64,000 nucleotides of DNA from Flagellimonas sp. S3867 (GTDB lineage Bacteria; Bacteroidota; Bacteroidia; Flavobacteriales; Flavobacteriaceae). Made by a program: the position numbers and the translations under genes. Positions 8,529-16,640 of this stretch are shown here, in pieces. The first letter of the stretch is position 1. Each line of letters opens with the position of its first letter. The stretch lies in the NCBI RefSeq assembly GCF_014698935.1, contig NZ_JACVMN010000002.1:62001-126000 (forward strand), given 5' to 3'. The notes beneath the pieces were generated by a model, which saw only the letters and a program-made list of their open reading frames with translations, did not search any database and was not told where the DNA came from.

Positions 8529-10313
8529 TTATTGTTTTGAAAAAATCAAGGTGTCCGTAGCACCACTGCCACCACTCACATCACGTAGTTCCAATTGGGT
8601 ATCGGTAACTGAGATTACGTCCCAATCATCGTTGAACTCATCCAAAGGAGATACGACACCAAAGTCCAACACAAATTTGTTCTCGCCATTTTCAGCGGAC
8701 CAAGTACCGTTGGTCGCACTACCGTTATCTGCGGTTACTGAACCATCGGTACTAAAATTAAAAGTGTAAGCATTGAAGTTGTTGGTCTCATCAACACCAT
8801 CATCAAGATAGGTTGAGACGATCCAGATGCCGTCCACAATCACGGCCGCCAAATCCACTCCACCATTGCCATTGCTTGATGCGTTTCGCTCAAAAGTGAG
8901 AAAGTCCGTAGTACCATCTCCTCCACTGATATCTTTTAATCGAATGATGTCATCCGTAGCTTCCAAAACATCCCAATCTTCCAACAGTTCATCGAACGGA
9001 GCATCCGTACCGAAGTTCAGGTTGAGTTCAAGTTCCGTCTCGTCACCCGAACCCGTAGACCAGGTTCCATTGGTTATAGCTCCAGAATCATCAGCAGTCG
9101 CCGACCCATCGGAAGAAAAATTGAAGACCATCCCATCAAAAAGTGCAGTTTCATCCACATCGTCAAAATAGTTGGTCACATACCAGTCGCCATTGGTCAG
9201 TGCCTGAACAAGTGCCGTATCATCAATACCTCCGGTGCCCCCACCATTGGAAGTACAATCACTCCTGAACCTCAAACGATCATCTCCCAATCTAAAATCA
9301 ACATCACCTTGTTTTATTTCGTGCAAGTTCCAAGTGGCATTGAAATCGGATAGGTTGGGAATATTTATGATCACCGCAATGGTATTCCCCGACCCGCTGG
9401 CCTCCCATGTTCCCGCAAACGAATCGGTATTGGATACGGCACTCAATGTTCCATCTGTCATAAAGTTGAAGACATATGCCGTGTATTGGTCCTCCAAATC
9501 CTGGTCGTTGCGCTCCAACTTGTCAACGTTCCAATCAGAACAGCCTGTCAAAGCATCTGAAAGTTGGTTTGTGGTACAATTATCACAGTCATCATCGTTA
9601 AAATCATTGTCATCATCCTCATCGCAATCATCCCTGGCATCTTCCAAGATATTTTCAAGTGCATCCAAATCTAAAGCTTGTACCTCTGTCCCGTCAAACA
9701 AAATAACGGTAATGGGGAAATTGACACTTACAACGTCATCCTCATCCAAGTCATCTATAAATTTATAAAGGGTTTCATCGTTGGAAATGGTAATGGTATC
9801 GATGATTTCGTTACTGGAATTAAAAACAGAGGCCGTAACCGGATATTTAATGTCGGCACACTCGATATCGTCATCAAATTCGTTCTCTCCGACACAATCG
9901 TCCACAAAGCTTTCAAATTCATCTGCATTTGCGATGACAACCTCAGAAAAATCGGCCAGGGTTATGGTGATGGGGAAAGCGATTTCCAAGATATCGTCGT
10001 CATCATCAAATTCATCAAAAACATCCTCTATATCATCAAGATCCGCATCGGAATCAACAATAATCTCAATGCCATTGGCCGTTACGGTTACCGGGAATTG
10101 GACACTGATACAGCTGGCATTGTCTATTATGTTGTCATGAGAGCCATCTTTTGTGGCCGTATTTTGCAAAAGGCCTGCAACAGTTGAATTCGATTTAAGG
10201 GTATCTTCCTGGGGTCCTTCGATCAAAACCGATTCTTCTTCCCGACATGAAGCGACCAATAGGAACAGGGCCAATAGGCCAAGGAGCATCAATCTTTTCC
10301 AAATTTCATTCAT
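8529..10313 (-). CDS. Large Asp-rich modular lipoprotein
   Basis: This 594-residue lipoprotein has its lipobox cysteine at 23 (LLVASC). The N-terminal part, about residues 65-245, holds four related strands of the form FPVTVT / FPITIT / YPVTAS / FPITVI. Each is followed by a short strand and an Asp/Glu-rich helix such as DADLDDIEDVFDEFDDDDD. After an acidic linker ending in CDNCTTNQL come one type B module (to RLRFRSDC) and two intact type A modules, closing with FLTFER and LIFSK. The same module types build the downstream gene. It is divergent from the ECF sigma gene with 117 bases between them, which suggests joint control. The very high Asp content suggests divalent-cation binding. The function is unknown. 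Confidence 0.86.
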   Translation of the reverse strand: MNEIWKRLMLLGLLALFLLVASCREEESVLIEGPQEDTLKSNSTVAGLLQNTATKDGSHDNIIDNASCISVQFPVTVTANGIEIIVDSDADLDDIEDVFDEFDDDDDILEIAFPITITLADFSEVVIANADEFESFVDDCVGENEFDDDIECADIKYPVTASVFNSSNEIIDTITISNDETLYKFIDDLDEDDVVSVNFPITVILFDGTEVQALDLDALENILEDARDDCDEDDDNDFNDDDCDNCTTNQLSDALTGCSDWNVDKLERNDQDLEDQYTAYVFNFMTDGTLSAVSNTDSFAGTWEASGSGNTIAVIINIPNLSDFNATWNLHEIKQGDVDFRLGDDRLRFRSDCTSNGGGTGGIDDTALVQALTNGDWYVTNYFDDVDETALFDGMVFNFSSDGSATADDSGAITNGTWSTGSGDETELELNLNFGTDAPFDELLEDWDVLEATDDIIRLKDISGGDGTTDFLTFERNASSNGNGGVDLAAVIVDGIWIVSTYLDDGVDETNNFNAYTFNFSTDGSVTADNGSATNGTWSAENGENKFVLDFGVVSPLDEFNDDWDVISVTDTQLELRDVSGGSGATDTLIFSKQ

Positions 10314-10401
10314 AGCGTTTAAGTTTTTGATGACAAGTATTTATGTATAGAACAACCTTGATTTAAAAATTCCCGAAAAAAAATGAAAAAAATAGATTTT
10401 A

Positions 10402-10409
10402 TACATTTG
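10402..10409 (+). promoter_or_regulatory. -7 promoter box for the ECF sigma operon
   Basis: TACATTTG matches TAnnTTTG and sits 21 bases before the sigma-factor start. No clear -33 element is found at normal distance. The whole 117-base divergent spacer (10314-10430) must hold promoters for both the sigma operon and the acidic lipoprotein operon. Confidence 0.38.
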
Positions 10410-10430
10410 GAATAAACCAAACCTACCCAT

Positions 10431-10955
10431 TTGAAAAAGGAACTACATAAAGATATTTGTGAAGAAACCGTGTTTTCCAGTCTTTATGAAAGGCTATCGG
10501 GCAACCTTCACGATTACCTCTATTATAAATATGGTGAACAGCTCAATCCCAACGATAAGACCCAGGAAGCTTTCATAAAACTTTGGGAAAACTGCAAAAA
10601 GGTGACAGTGGACAAAGCCAAATCCTTTTTGTTCACCGTTGCGAACAATTTGATGCTCAACGACATCAAACATCAAAAAGTTGTTTTAAGATATCAGTCC
10701 ACAAAACCCAAACAGCATACCAATGAATCTCCCGATTTTATTTTGGAGCAGGAAGAGTACTTTAAAAAGTATCAGGAAGTGCTATCAAAATTGACCGAGG
10801 AGCAGCGGACTGCATTTTTGTTGAACAAGGTGGAAGGAAAACGACATGAGGAAATCGCACAAATGTTGGGCGTGACCAGAAAGGTGGTAGAGTACAGAAT
10901 TTATGCCGCTTTCAATACTTTAAAAAAAGAATTGGAAGGATTTAGAATAAAATAA
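10431..10955 (+). CDS. ECF-type RNA polymerase sigma factor
   Basis: This extracytoplasmic-function sigma factor is 174 residues. Region 2 spans about residues 15-80, with helices such as DKTQEAFIKLWENC and the -10-binding AKSFLFTVANNLMLNDIKH. Region 4 spans about 118-170, with HTH HEEIAQMLGVTRKVVEYRI. The start is a TTG at 10431. No in-frame ATG is available before region 2, so a non-ATG start is needed. The next genes are its FecR-type anti-sigma factor and the TonB-dependent receptor that would signal to it. This is the standard cell-surface signalling order in Bacteroidota. It is unusual as cargo of a tRNA-integrated element. Confidence 0.94.
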   Translation: MKKELHKDICEETVFSSLYERLSGNLHDYLYYKYGEQLNPNDKTQEAFIKLWENCKKVTVDKAKSFLFTVANNLMLNDIKHQKVVLRYQSTKPKQHTNESPDFILEQEEYFKKYQEVLSKLTEEQRTAFLLNKVEGKRHEEIAQMLGVTRKVVEYRIYAAFNTLKKELEGFRIK

Positions 10956-11002
10956 TCAGGAAAAATAGGATTTTGGTTGTTATATAATAAAATGCATGTT
11001 TT

Positions 11003-11914
11003 ATGGACAAGGACTACTTGATCGAAAAATGGTTGGCTGATGAGCTTTCTACGGAAGAGTCCAAAGCTTTTGAAGCCATGGACGACGCCCCTTATTTAAA
11101 GGGTATCGTGGAGAATGCTTCTGCCTTTAAGGCATCGAGGTTTTCCAAGATGGACGGCTACCAACAGTTCAAAAAACATTTGGAGTTGGCTAAACCACAA
11201 GATGCCAAAATCCGCTGGATAAGGCCGTTAATGAGGATAGCCAGCATTTTTGTGGTGGGATTCTCAATGTATTACCTTTTCATTTATGAAAACCTGACAA
11301 CCGTTGAAACCCACATTGGCGAAAAAGTAACAGTTACACTCCCTGATGCTTCCACGATACATGTAAATGCTTTATCAGAAATTGCCTATAACGAGAAGAA
11401 ATGGAATCAAAAAAGGGAAATAACTTTGGAAGGAGAGGCATTTTTTGATGTGGCCAAAGGCTCCAAGTTTAATGTAGTGACCACATCGGGAACCGTAACT
11501 GTTTTGGGAACCGAGTTCAATGTAAAGCAAAGGAAAAACTTGTTTGAGGTAAGATGCTTTGAAGGCAAGGTACAGGTTGTTGCTGGAGCACATGAGGCCA
11601 CCTTGCTCGAGGGGGATAACCTTAGATTTTTTAATGGAAGTATCTCCAAAGGAAAAAACACCTTTTCTGTTGCCCAATGGACCAAAAATATCAGTAATTT
11701 TCAAAGAGTTGAAGTTTCTGAGGTTTTCGCCGAACTGGAAAGGCAGTACAAAGTGGGAGTGGCTCTGGAAAATGTAAACACCAAACAACTTTTCTCTGGT
11801 GGATTTGTACATGATAATTTGGAAAATGCCCTAAAATCGATAACTGAACCCTTAAACTTGGACTATGAATTTATAGCAACCGATAAAGTTAGGGTAAAGC
11901 CTCGTGAAAAATAG
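11003..11914 (+). CDS. FecR family anti-sigma factor
   Basis: This is a 303-residue inner-membrane protein that would hold the ECF sigma factor inactive until the outer-membrane receptor binds its ligand. The N-terminal cytoplasmic part is about residues 1-75. One transmembrane helix lies near 76-95 (MRIASIFVVGFSMYYLFIYE). The periplasmic FecR domain follows (HIGEKVTVTLPDASTIHVNA and DVAKGSKFNVVTTSGTVTVL). A C-terminal DUF4974-like domain (LENALKSITEPLNLDYEF) contacts the receptor's signalling domain. It lies 47 bases after the sigma gene and overlaps the receptor gene by 11 bases. Confidence 0.94.
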   Translation: MDKDYLIEKWLADELSTEESKAFEAMDDAPYLKGIVENASAFKASRFSKMDGYQQFKKHLELAKPQDAKIRWIRPLMRIASIFVVGFSMYYLFIYENLTTVETHIGEKVTVTLPDASTIHVNALSEIAYNEKKWNQKREITLEGEAFFDVAKGSKFNVVTTSGTVTVLGTEFNVKQRKNLFEVRCFEGKVQVVAGAHEATLLEGDNLRFFNGSISKGKNTFSVAQWTKNISNFQRVEVSEVFAELERQYKVGVALENVNTKQLFSGGFVHDNLENALKSITEPLNLDYEFIATDKVRVKPREK

Positions 11915-14417
11915 ACTAATTCTTCTTTTCCATATATCGACAATACTTTTCAGTATCCCTTTCTTTGGTCAGCAGACCGAAACAGAGGAGCCCTTGTTGA
12001 ATGTCCTAGCAGAACTCCAAAAGCGCTATCAAGTCCGGTTCAACTATGCTTCAGAACTTATCGAGAACATAAAAATAGCCAAACCAGATACTGAACTTGG
12101 CCTTCAGGGTGTAATCGAATTTTTAAAAAACCGAACAGGTCTTGATTTCGATTTTATTTCCAATCAGGTAATCACCATAAAAGCAAAACCATTACGGCTT
12201 TGCGGGTTTATCCGTGACAAAGATAGCGGGGAACCTTTGCCCTATGTCACTTTACAGTCCTCTAAAGGTGGCACGGTGTCCGACGAAAATGGCTATTTTG
12301 AACTTCCTGTGGCGAACGCATCGGATTTGATCTTGATCAGACATTTTGGGCATAAGACCGTTAGACGGGAATATCGGTTTTTTAAAACTGGGGATTGTGG
12401 GACCATTCACTTGGTTCCCGAGCAACAGTTGTTACCGGAAATTGTATTGTCCGATTATTTAATTAGAGGATTGGATAAACTGGATAACGGAGCCTTTCTT
12501 TTGGATTTTGACCGTTTTTCGATACTCCCAGGGCTGGTGGAAGAAGATGTTTTACAATCGGTACAGGCCCTTCCTGGTATTCAGAGCATTGATGAGACCG
12601 TTTCCAACATCAATATACGTGGTGGAAGCAATGACCAGAACCTTATACTCTGGGACGGCATTAAAATGTACCAATCCGGCCATTTTTTTGGGTTGATTTC
12701 CATGTACAATCCGCAGATAACCCAAAAAGTGACCTTGCAAAAAAATGGTACTTCAACGGCATTTACGGATGGGGTTTCGGGCACCATTGCCATGTCCACC
12801 GACAAAAATATCAACCCTAACTTTAATAGCAGCATTGGTATCAACCTTATAGACATAAATGGATTTGTGGATGCACCTTTGGGGAAAAATGCATCCATTC
12901 AAGTTGCGGCCAGAAAGGCAATAAGCGACTTTTTTGAAACTCCGACATATTCGGAATATTTCAATAGGATAACACGTAACACTGAGATTGACAGCAATGT
13001 GGAATCCGTTACAAATTCCAATGTTGGTTTCGATTTTTATGATACTTCGCTTAGACTGCTCTATCGGCCCAGTGACAAGGATTTTGTACGGCTGAATTTT
13101 ATTTACACGGCCAATGAGGTCGCCTTTGACGAGAATGCCATCTTTGATGGGAGCGAAGAAATAAAGGAAAGTCGCCTGGACCAAAGCAGTATCGCAGGTG
13201 GTTTTTATTACTCCAGACAGTGGAAACCCAATTTTACCACCGAACTTTCTGTTTACGAAACCGACTATAAGCTTAGGGCCATCAATGCCAATATACTGCA
13301 GGACCAACGCTTTTTGCAAGAAAACAAAGTGTCAGAAACCGGGGTTCGCGCCATGGCCAAATCTACTTTTTCCGAAAATTTGGGCTGGAACAACGGCTAC
13401 CATTTTACCGAGACCAAGGTCACCAATCTGGACGATGTGGATAATCCCATTTTTAGAAGGTTGGATGGTGAAGTATTGCGGACCCATGGTTTGTTCACAG
13501 AAGTAAACTGGTCGACGACCAACAAGGAGACCATTATCAATGCCGGGGTTCGTTTTAATTACCTCGACAAATACCAAAAGCAGCTTTGGGAGCCAAGGTT
13601 GAGCCTTAACCAAAAAATTCTCGATGTATTCAATTTGGAATTGTTGGGGGAATTCAAGCATCAGAACACATCTCAGGTCATCAATTTTCAAAATGACTTT
13701 TTGGGGATTGAAAAAAGACGTTGGCAACTTTCCAATGATGCCAATATTCCCATCATAAAGAGCAAACAAGGTTCTTTGGGCCTAAGCTATAAAGAGGATG
13801 GTTGGCTGGTCAATGCTGTCGGGTTTATCAAGGAGGTGGAAGGAATCACAACACAAAGCCAAGGATTTTTGGACCGCTACGAGTTTGTCCGCACCTCAGG
13901 GAAATATGATGCAAATGGAATTGAACTATTATTGAGAAAACAATTGCAAAATTGGAATATGTGGTTGAGCTATGGCTATTTGTATAGCCAATACACTTTT
14001 GCGGAACTTGAAGAAACTCATTTCCGAAGTAATTTTGATATTACCCATTCCGTTTCATCGGGAATCACCTTTTCGACGCAAAAATTACATATGGCAGCAG
14101 GAGTCAATTGGAGAACCGGAAAGCCATTTACCTCATCGATTACAGGAAATGAAGTTGTGAATGACCAAATTAATTATGCTGAAGCCAATGGAAGTCAATT
14201 GGAAGATTATGTACGACTCGATGTTTCGGCAATCTATAAAATGGAGCTTGGAAAGAAAATGAGACTACAAGCAGGTTTATCCATTTGGAATGTGCTGGAC
14301 AGGGAAAATCCTATCAATACATTTTACCGATTGAGTGCCCAGCAAAACGCACAGAAAGTGCTGCAAGGCTCCTTGGGCATAACTCCCAATGCCATGATAA
14401 AAATTGCATTTCGATAA
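11904..14417 (+). CDS. TonB-dependent transducer with STN signalling domain
   Basis: This 837-residue outer-membrane receptor starts at a GTG overlapping the fecR-like gene by 11 bases. It has a signal peptide (ends near GQQ at 22-24) and an STN/secretin-like domain at about 30-95 (LLNVLAELQKRYQVRFNYAS ... VITIKA). This domain relays ligand binding to FecR proteins. Next come a carboxypeptidase-regulatory-like beta sandwich at about 96-185 (GFIRDKDSGEPLPYVTL) and a plug at about 210-310 (NIRGGSNDQNLILWDGI). The beta barrel ends in MIKIAFR with the usual C-terminal aromatic. It is shorter than most SusC proteins and no SusD partner is adjacent. The ligand is therefore open; a siderophore-like or small organic ligand is as likely as a glycan. 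Confidence 0.94.
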   Translation: MKNRLILLFHISTILFSIPFFGQQTETEEPLLNVLAELQKRYQVRFNYASELIENIKIAKPDTELGLQGVIEFLKNRTGLDFDFISNQVITIKAKPLRLCGFIRDKDSGEPLPYVTLQSSKGGTVSDENGYFELPVANASDLILIRHFGHKTVRREYRFFKTGDCGTIHLVPEQQLLPEIVLSDYLIRGLDKLDNGAFLLDFDRFSILPGLVEEDVLQSVQALPGIQSIDETVSNINIRGGSNDQNLILWDGIKMYQSGHFFGLISMYNPQITQKVTLQKNGTSTAFTDGVSGTIAMSTDKNINPNFNSSIGINLIDINGFVDAPLGKNASIQVAARKAISDFFETPTYSEYFNRITRNTEIDSNVESVTNSNVGFDFYDTSLRLLYRPSDKDFVRLNFIYTANEVAFDENAIFDGSEEIKESRLDQSSIAGGFYYSRQWKPNFTTELSVYETDYKLRAINANILQDQRFLQENKVSETGVRAMAKSTFSENLGWNNGYHFTETKVTNLDDVDNPIFRRLDGEVLRTHGLFTEVNWSTTNKETIINAGVRFNYLDKYQKQLWEPRLSLNQKILDVFNLELLGEFKHQNTSQVINFQNDFLGIEKRRWQLSNDANIPIIKSKQGSLGLSYKEDGWLVNAVGFIKEVEGITTQSQGFLDRYEFVRTSGKYDANGIELLLRKQLQNWNMWLSYGYLYSQYTFAELEETHFRSNFDITHSVSSGITFSTQKLHMAAGVNWRTGKPFTSSITGNEVVNDQINYAEANGSQLEDYVRLDVSAIYKMELGKKMRLQAGLSIWNVLDRENPINTFYRLSAQQNAQKVLQGSLGITPNAMIKIAFR

Positions 14418-15008
14418 AATTCAGCGAGCAAAACAGAGTTTTGCGCTGCAAGCGTCCCAAACCTTGCCAAACTAATACTACTGAGCGAGGCAAAACTTCC
14501 ATTTCAAAACGAAAATGGGTCAACTTTTACTTCTGTTTATGGGACACTCGAGAGGATTTGACCCAATTTCATCAAAAAATCACCTAGCCATCTACAGCAG
14601 CTTTCAAAAAAATTGAGCGGACCAAAGATTACCATCCAAAAACATCCTATTTTGCGTTTTTGCAACAAAATTTTTCAATGTTTTCAGGGGTTTTCAGAGT
14701 TTTTACAACAAAAAACAGAATGCTTTGTTTGTAATTAAAAATTAGTAAAAGTACTGATTTTACTGGCCTTTGGGGCAGAAATTGGACAACGTAGCATCGC
14801 TTTAGCGTGCTACCCTCTCGCTGTTCAAAATTGGTCTACTTCGTATCCCGAATCTTGAACACTACCAAACCAACTTCTTTTGGTCAGATGGATAGGTTGT
14901 GTGCCCTATTCCAATTTTTCTTTACGCGTATCTTTCCGAATGCTATAAAATCGGAACAGGATCCATGCACAAAGTTTTGAGGTAAGAATTTGGGACCTAT
15001 TAAGTGTT
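14418..15008. other. 591 bp without a gene, between receptor and integrase genes
   Basis: No convincing coding frame is present on either strand. The stretch is AT-rich with T-runs near 14645-14715. It holds one strong inverted repeat, GTAGCA/TGCTAC enclosing CGCT/AGCG with a TT loop (14791-14813). Since the receptor and integrase genes converge here, the region may include their terminators, though no hairpin with a clear T-tract is seen. It could be a decayed gene. Confidence 0.6.
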
Positions 15009-16217
15009 CTAAAAATTCACAACCCTGTCCAAAGCATCGTCCGTATCTTTTTTCATGAAACTGGCTTGGTAAGCAACCGTCGTAGTAATGGAAGAATGTC
15101 GATATAACTTCTGTAGCATCTGAATAGGTATTTTATCTCCAGATATGTTTCCAAAAGTATGCCTGGCTATGTGCATACTCAACTTTTTGTTAATCTTCAG
15201 GTGATTTGAAACTAGCTGCAACCTTCTATTCAAAGTTCTTGTGACAGTTCTGACCCTAACAAGTGTCTCCTTTACATTGTTAAAGTCCGTTCCTTTTAGG
15301 TAAGGAAAAATCAGATTATCCTTATTTGAAGATAAATCTGCATATTGATCTATTAGCAATTGTGCTTTTTTAGGAACTTTGAGAGACACCAGCTTTTGGT
15401 TTTTATTCATCCTGTATTGCAACCGACCATCTTTAAAATCAGACCATTTAAGTTGCAAAACATCACTCACCCTAATTCCGGCAAAATAAAAACTTGTTAA
15501 CCAAACATTCACGGCATGTTGTTGTGCCTCGGTCAACCCCCGAGCATTTTCCATTTTTTTCACTTCTTCTATGGACAATCCTATTTTCTCTGATTCAGGA
15601 ATACGTATTTGAATTTTTCCTTTTCCAAATGGATAGGAAGTCCGTTCTGTTATGCCTTCTGATATAGCTAGGTTGAAAATCTTCCGAATCAAAATCATAT
15701 AATTCACCGCGGTGCGTGGTTTTCTTTTCTCCTGATTGAGGATATAACTTTCAAAGTTCTTAAGCAGAAAAACTGTAATCTCTTTAAAATGTAAGATATT
15801 TTGCCCCGTAAACTTCTTGAACTTTTCGATTCGTCCTTTTTGGGTTTGATATTGGCGGTATTTTTCCGCATTTTGAAGATTTTCAAGGTGTAGTTCAGCT
15901 ACTCCAAAAAAATCCAATTTGTTAGTCCCTTTAACATTTTCTCTAATGTGGGATGCTGAAATAACGTCCTCATTTATTTCAGCTTCAAGTAATTTATCAT
16001 TTGCTTGGGTAAGTTTTGTTAAAATCAAATGATTTATCCTAGATGAATTTGGATGTGATTTTCTGACCCTCCTATTTTTTTCATCCCAATATTTTTGGTC
16101 TATATATTGGCCAATAGAAATAAAAGAGGCCCTTCGGTCTTTGATAATTCGAATGGCAATTGGAAACAAATTTTGCGCATTCCTTTTTTTCCTTAAAACT
16201 GCCTGAACCGTCGCCAT
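15009..16217 (-). CDS. Tyrosine site-specific integrase
   Basis: This 402-residue phage-type integrase catalyses recombination between the tRNA-fMet attachment sites. Residues 1-85 form the Bacteroidota-type arm DNA-binding domain (ATVQAVLRKKRNAQNLFPIA ... GQYIDQKYWDEKNRRV). Residues about 105-200 form the SAM-like core-binding domain. The catalytic domain follows. The catalytic residues visible are the arginine in FAGIRVSD (near 250), H349 and R352 in HIARH, H374 in YRHSS and the nucleophile Y383 in VAYQAS. All of the RHRHY set that I can check are present, so the enzyme looks active. The gene reads away from attR, 160 bases inside it. The gap carries the arm-type repeats. Confidence 0.96.
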   Translation of the reverse strand: MATVQAVLRKKRNAQNLFPIAIRIIKDRRASFISIGQYIDQKYWDEKNRRVRKSHPNSSRINHLILTKLTQANDKLLEAEINEDVISASHIRENVKGTNKLDFFGVAELHLENLQNAEKYRQYQTQKGRIEKFKKFTGQNILHFKEITVFLLKNFESYILNQEKRKPRTAVNYMILIRKIFNLAISEGITERTSYPFGKGKIQIRIPESEKIGLSIEEVKKMENARGLTEAQQHAVNVWLTSFYFAGIRVSDVLQLKWSDFKDGRLQYRMNKNQKLVSLKVPKKAQLLIDQYADLSSNKDNLIFPYLKGTDFNNVKETLVRVRTVTRTLNRRLQLVSNHLKINKKLSMHIARHTFGNISGDKIPIQMLQKLYRHSSITTTVAYQASFMKKDTDDALDRVVNF

Positions 16218-16251
16218 ATTCTGTTCCTTTTTTTAAAGGTACAAAATCCTG

Positions 16252-16271
16252 GGTACAACATAGGTACAACA
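16252..16271 (+). repeat. Right arm-type repeat, GGTACAACA twice
   Basis: This is identical over 20 bases to 5387-5406 and in the same orientation. A third, partial unit (AAGGTACAAAA, near 16236-16246) stands just before it. The repeats overlap the region upstream of the integrase start, so integrase binding here could also repress its own gene. The role is inferred. Confidence 0.5.
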
Positions 16272-16376
16272 TTTTACGCTTTTAATTGATATTTTTTGAT
16301 ATTATTATTAATTAAAAATTGATTAACTAATTGATTTTCAGTTATTTTGTATTAATTCGAAATTTTAACGTAAATT

Positions 16377-16421
16377 CTCATAACCCGAAGGTCACAGGTT
16401 CGAGTCCTGTTCCCGCTACTA
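16377..16421 (+). repeat. attR: duplicate of the tRNA-fMet 3' half
   Basis: These 45 bases are identical to 5285-5329. They lack the acceptor 5' strand, D arm and 5' anticodon stem, so no tRNA can be made. They mark the right end of the integrated element. Confidence 0.87.
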
Positions 16422-16428
16422 AACAGAA

Positions 16429-16461
16429 AGTCATGACCATCCAAGGTTGTGACTTTTTTTT
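16429..16461 (+). terminator. Original chromosomal terminator of the tRNA, now beyond attR
   Basis: AGTCATGACC and GGTTGTGACT pair (two G:U) around ATCCAA and are followed by eight T. It stands 8 bases after attR, at the same relative place as the terminator behind the intact tRNA, as expected if it once ended the tRNA transcript. Confidence 0.7.
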
Positions 16462-16492
16462 ATGGCACATATCAACAGTACGAGAAGTTAAT

Positions 16493-16510
16493 CCTGAGCG
16501 AAGCCGAAGG
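16493..16510 (+). repeat. Short interspersed repeat CCTGAGCGAAGCCGAAGG
   Basis: A close relative (CCTGAGCAAAGTCGAAGG) occurs at 40411-40428, and a partial one at about 38314. Motifs of this kind are scattered in intergenic DNA of many Bacteroidota. The function is unknown. Confidence 0.5.
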
Positions 16511-16513
16511 AAT

Positions 16514-16531
16514 TCCTGTTCCCTCTACTAA
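16514..16531 (+). repeat. Third, degenerate copy of the tRNA 3' end
   Basis: The 18 bases TCCTGTTCCCTCTACTAA match the tRNA/att sequence TCCTGTTCCCGCTACTAA at 17 of 18 positions. The copy is followed after nine bases by another terminator-like hairpin. It may be the relic attachment site of an earlier integration at the same tRNA. Confidence 0.5.
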
Positions 16532-16540
16532 GTCTTAATT

Positions 16541-16572
16541 AAAAAAGGATCATATAACAACGATCCTTTTTT
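16541..16572. terminator. Bidirectional terminator hairpin
   Basis: AAAAAAGGATC and GATCCTTTTTT pair around a ten-base loop, giving a T-tract on either strand. It would end the DUF3291 transcript on the minus strand and anything reading out of the tRNA/element side. Confidence 0.68.
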
Positions 16573-16640
16573 ATGCTTTACTTTTCTTGAAAACCCATTC
16601 AGGGCTTGTCATTCAATAAGTTATTGGCAATTGATATTAA

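Larger units (their letters stand above)
5330..16421. mobile_element. 11.1-kb integrative element in tRNA-fMet
   Basis: The limits are set by the 45-bp direct repeat (attL 5285-5329, attR 16377-16421). A tyrosine integrase gene lies at the right end, reading inward from attR. A 20-base sequence repeated near both ends (5387-5406 and 16252-16271) looks like an integrase arm site. The cargo consists of one lipoprotein of unknown function, DUF2892 protein, a possible 31-residue peptide, a Crp/Fnr regulator, two acidic modular lipoproteins, and an ECF sigma / FecR / TonB-dependent transducer operon. I find no relaxase, conjugation, replication or phage structural genes, so transfer would need help in trans, or the element is a reduced descendant. 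Confidence 0.82.

Noticed and set aside
9678..10187. 169-residue ORF on the plus strand opposite the Asp-rich lipoprotein
   Set aside because: It is the antisense of the repetitive Asp-codon region, rich in Ile/Asn/Val from GAT/GAC complements, with no start signal or neighbours.
12753..13319. 188-residue minus-strand ORF inside the TonB receptor gene
   Set aside because: It lies wholly antisense to a well-supported barrel and shows no domain.
11904..14417. SusC-type nutrient receptor with a polysaccharide locus
   Set aside because: No SusD, sulfatase or glycoside hydrolase gene is adjacent. The STN domain and sigma/FecR neighbours fit a signalling transducer better.
5330..16376. Conjugation, relaxase or phage genes in the element
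   Set aside because: I looked for relaxase, TraG/VirD4, coupling ATPase, capsid and terminase motifs in all larger frames and found none.
16377..16421. A second tRNA-Met gene
   Set aside because: Only the 3' half is present. The acceptor 5' strand, D arm and half of the anticodon stem are missing, so it is an attachment-site copy.
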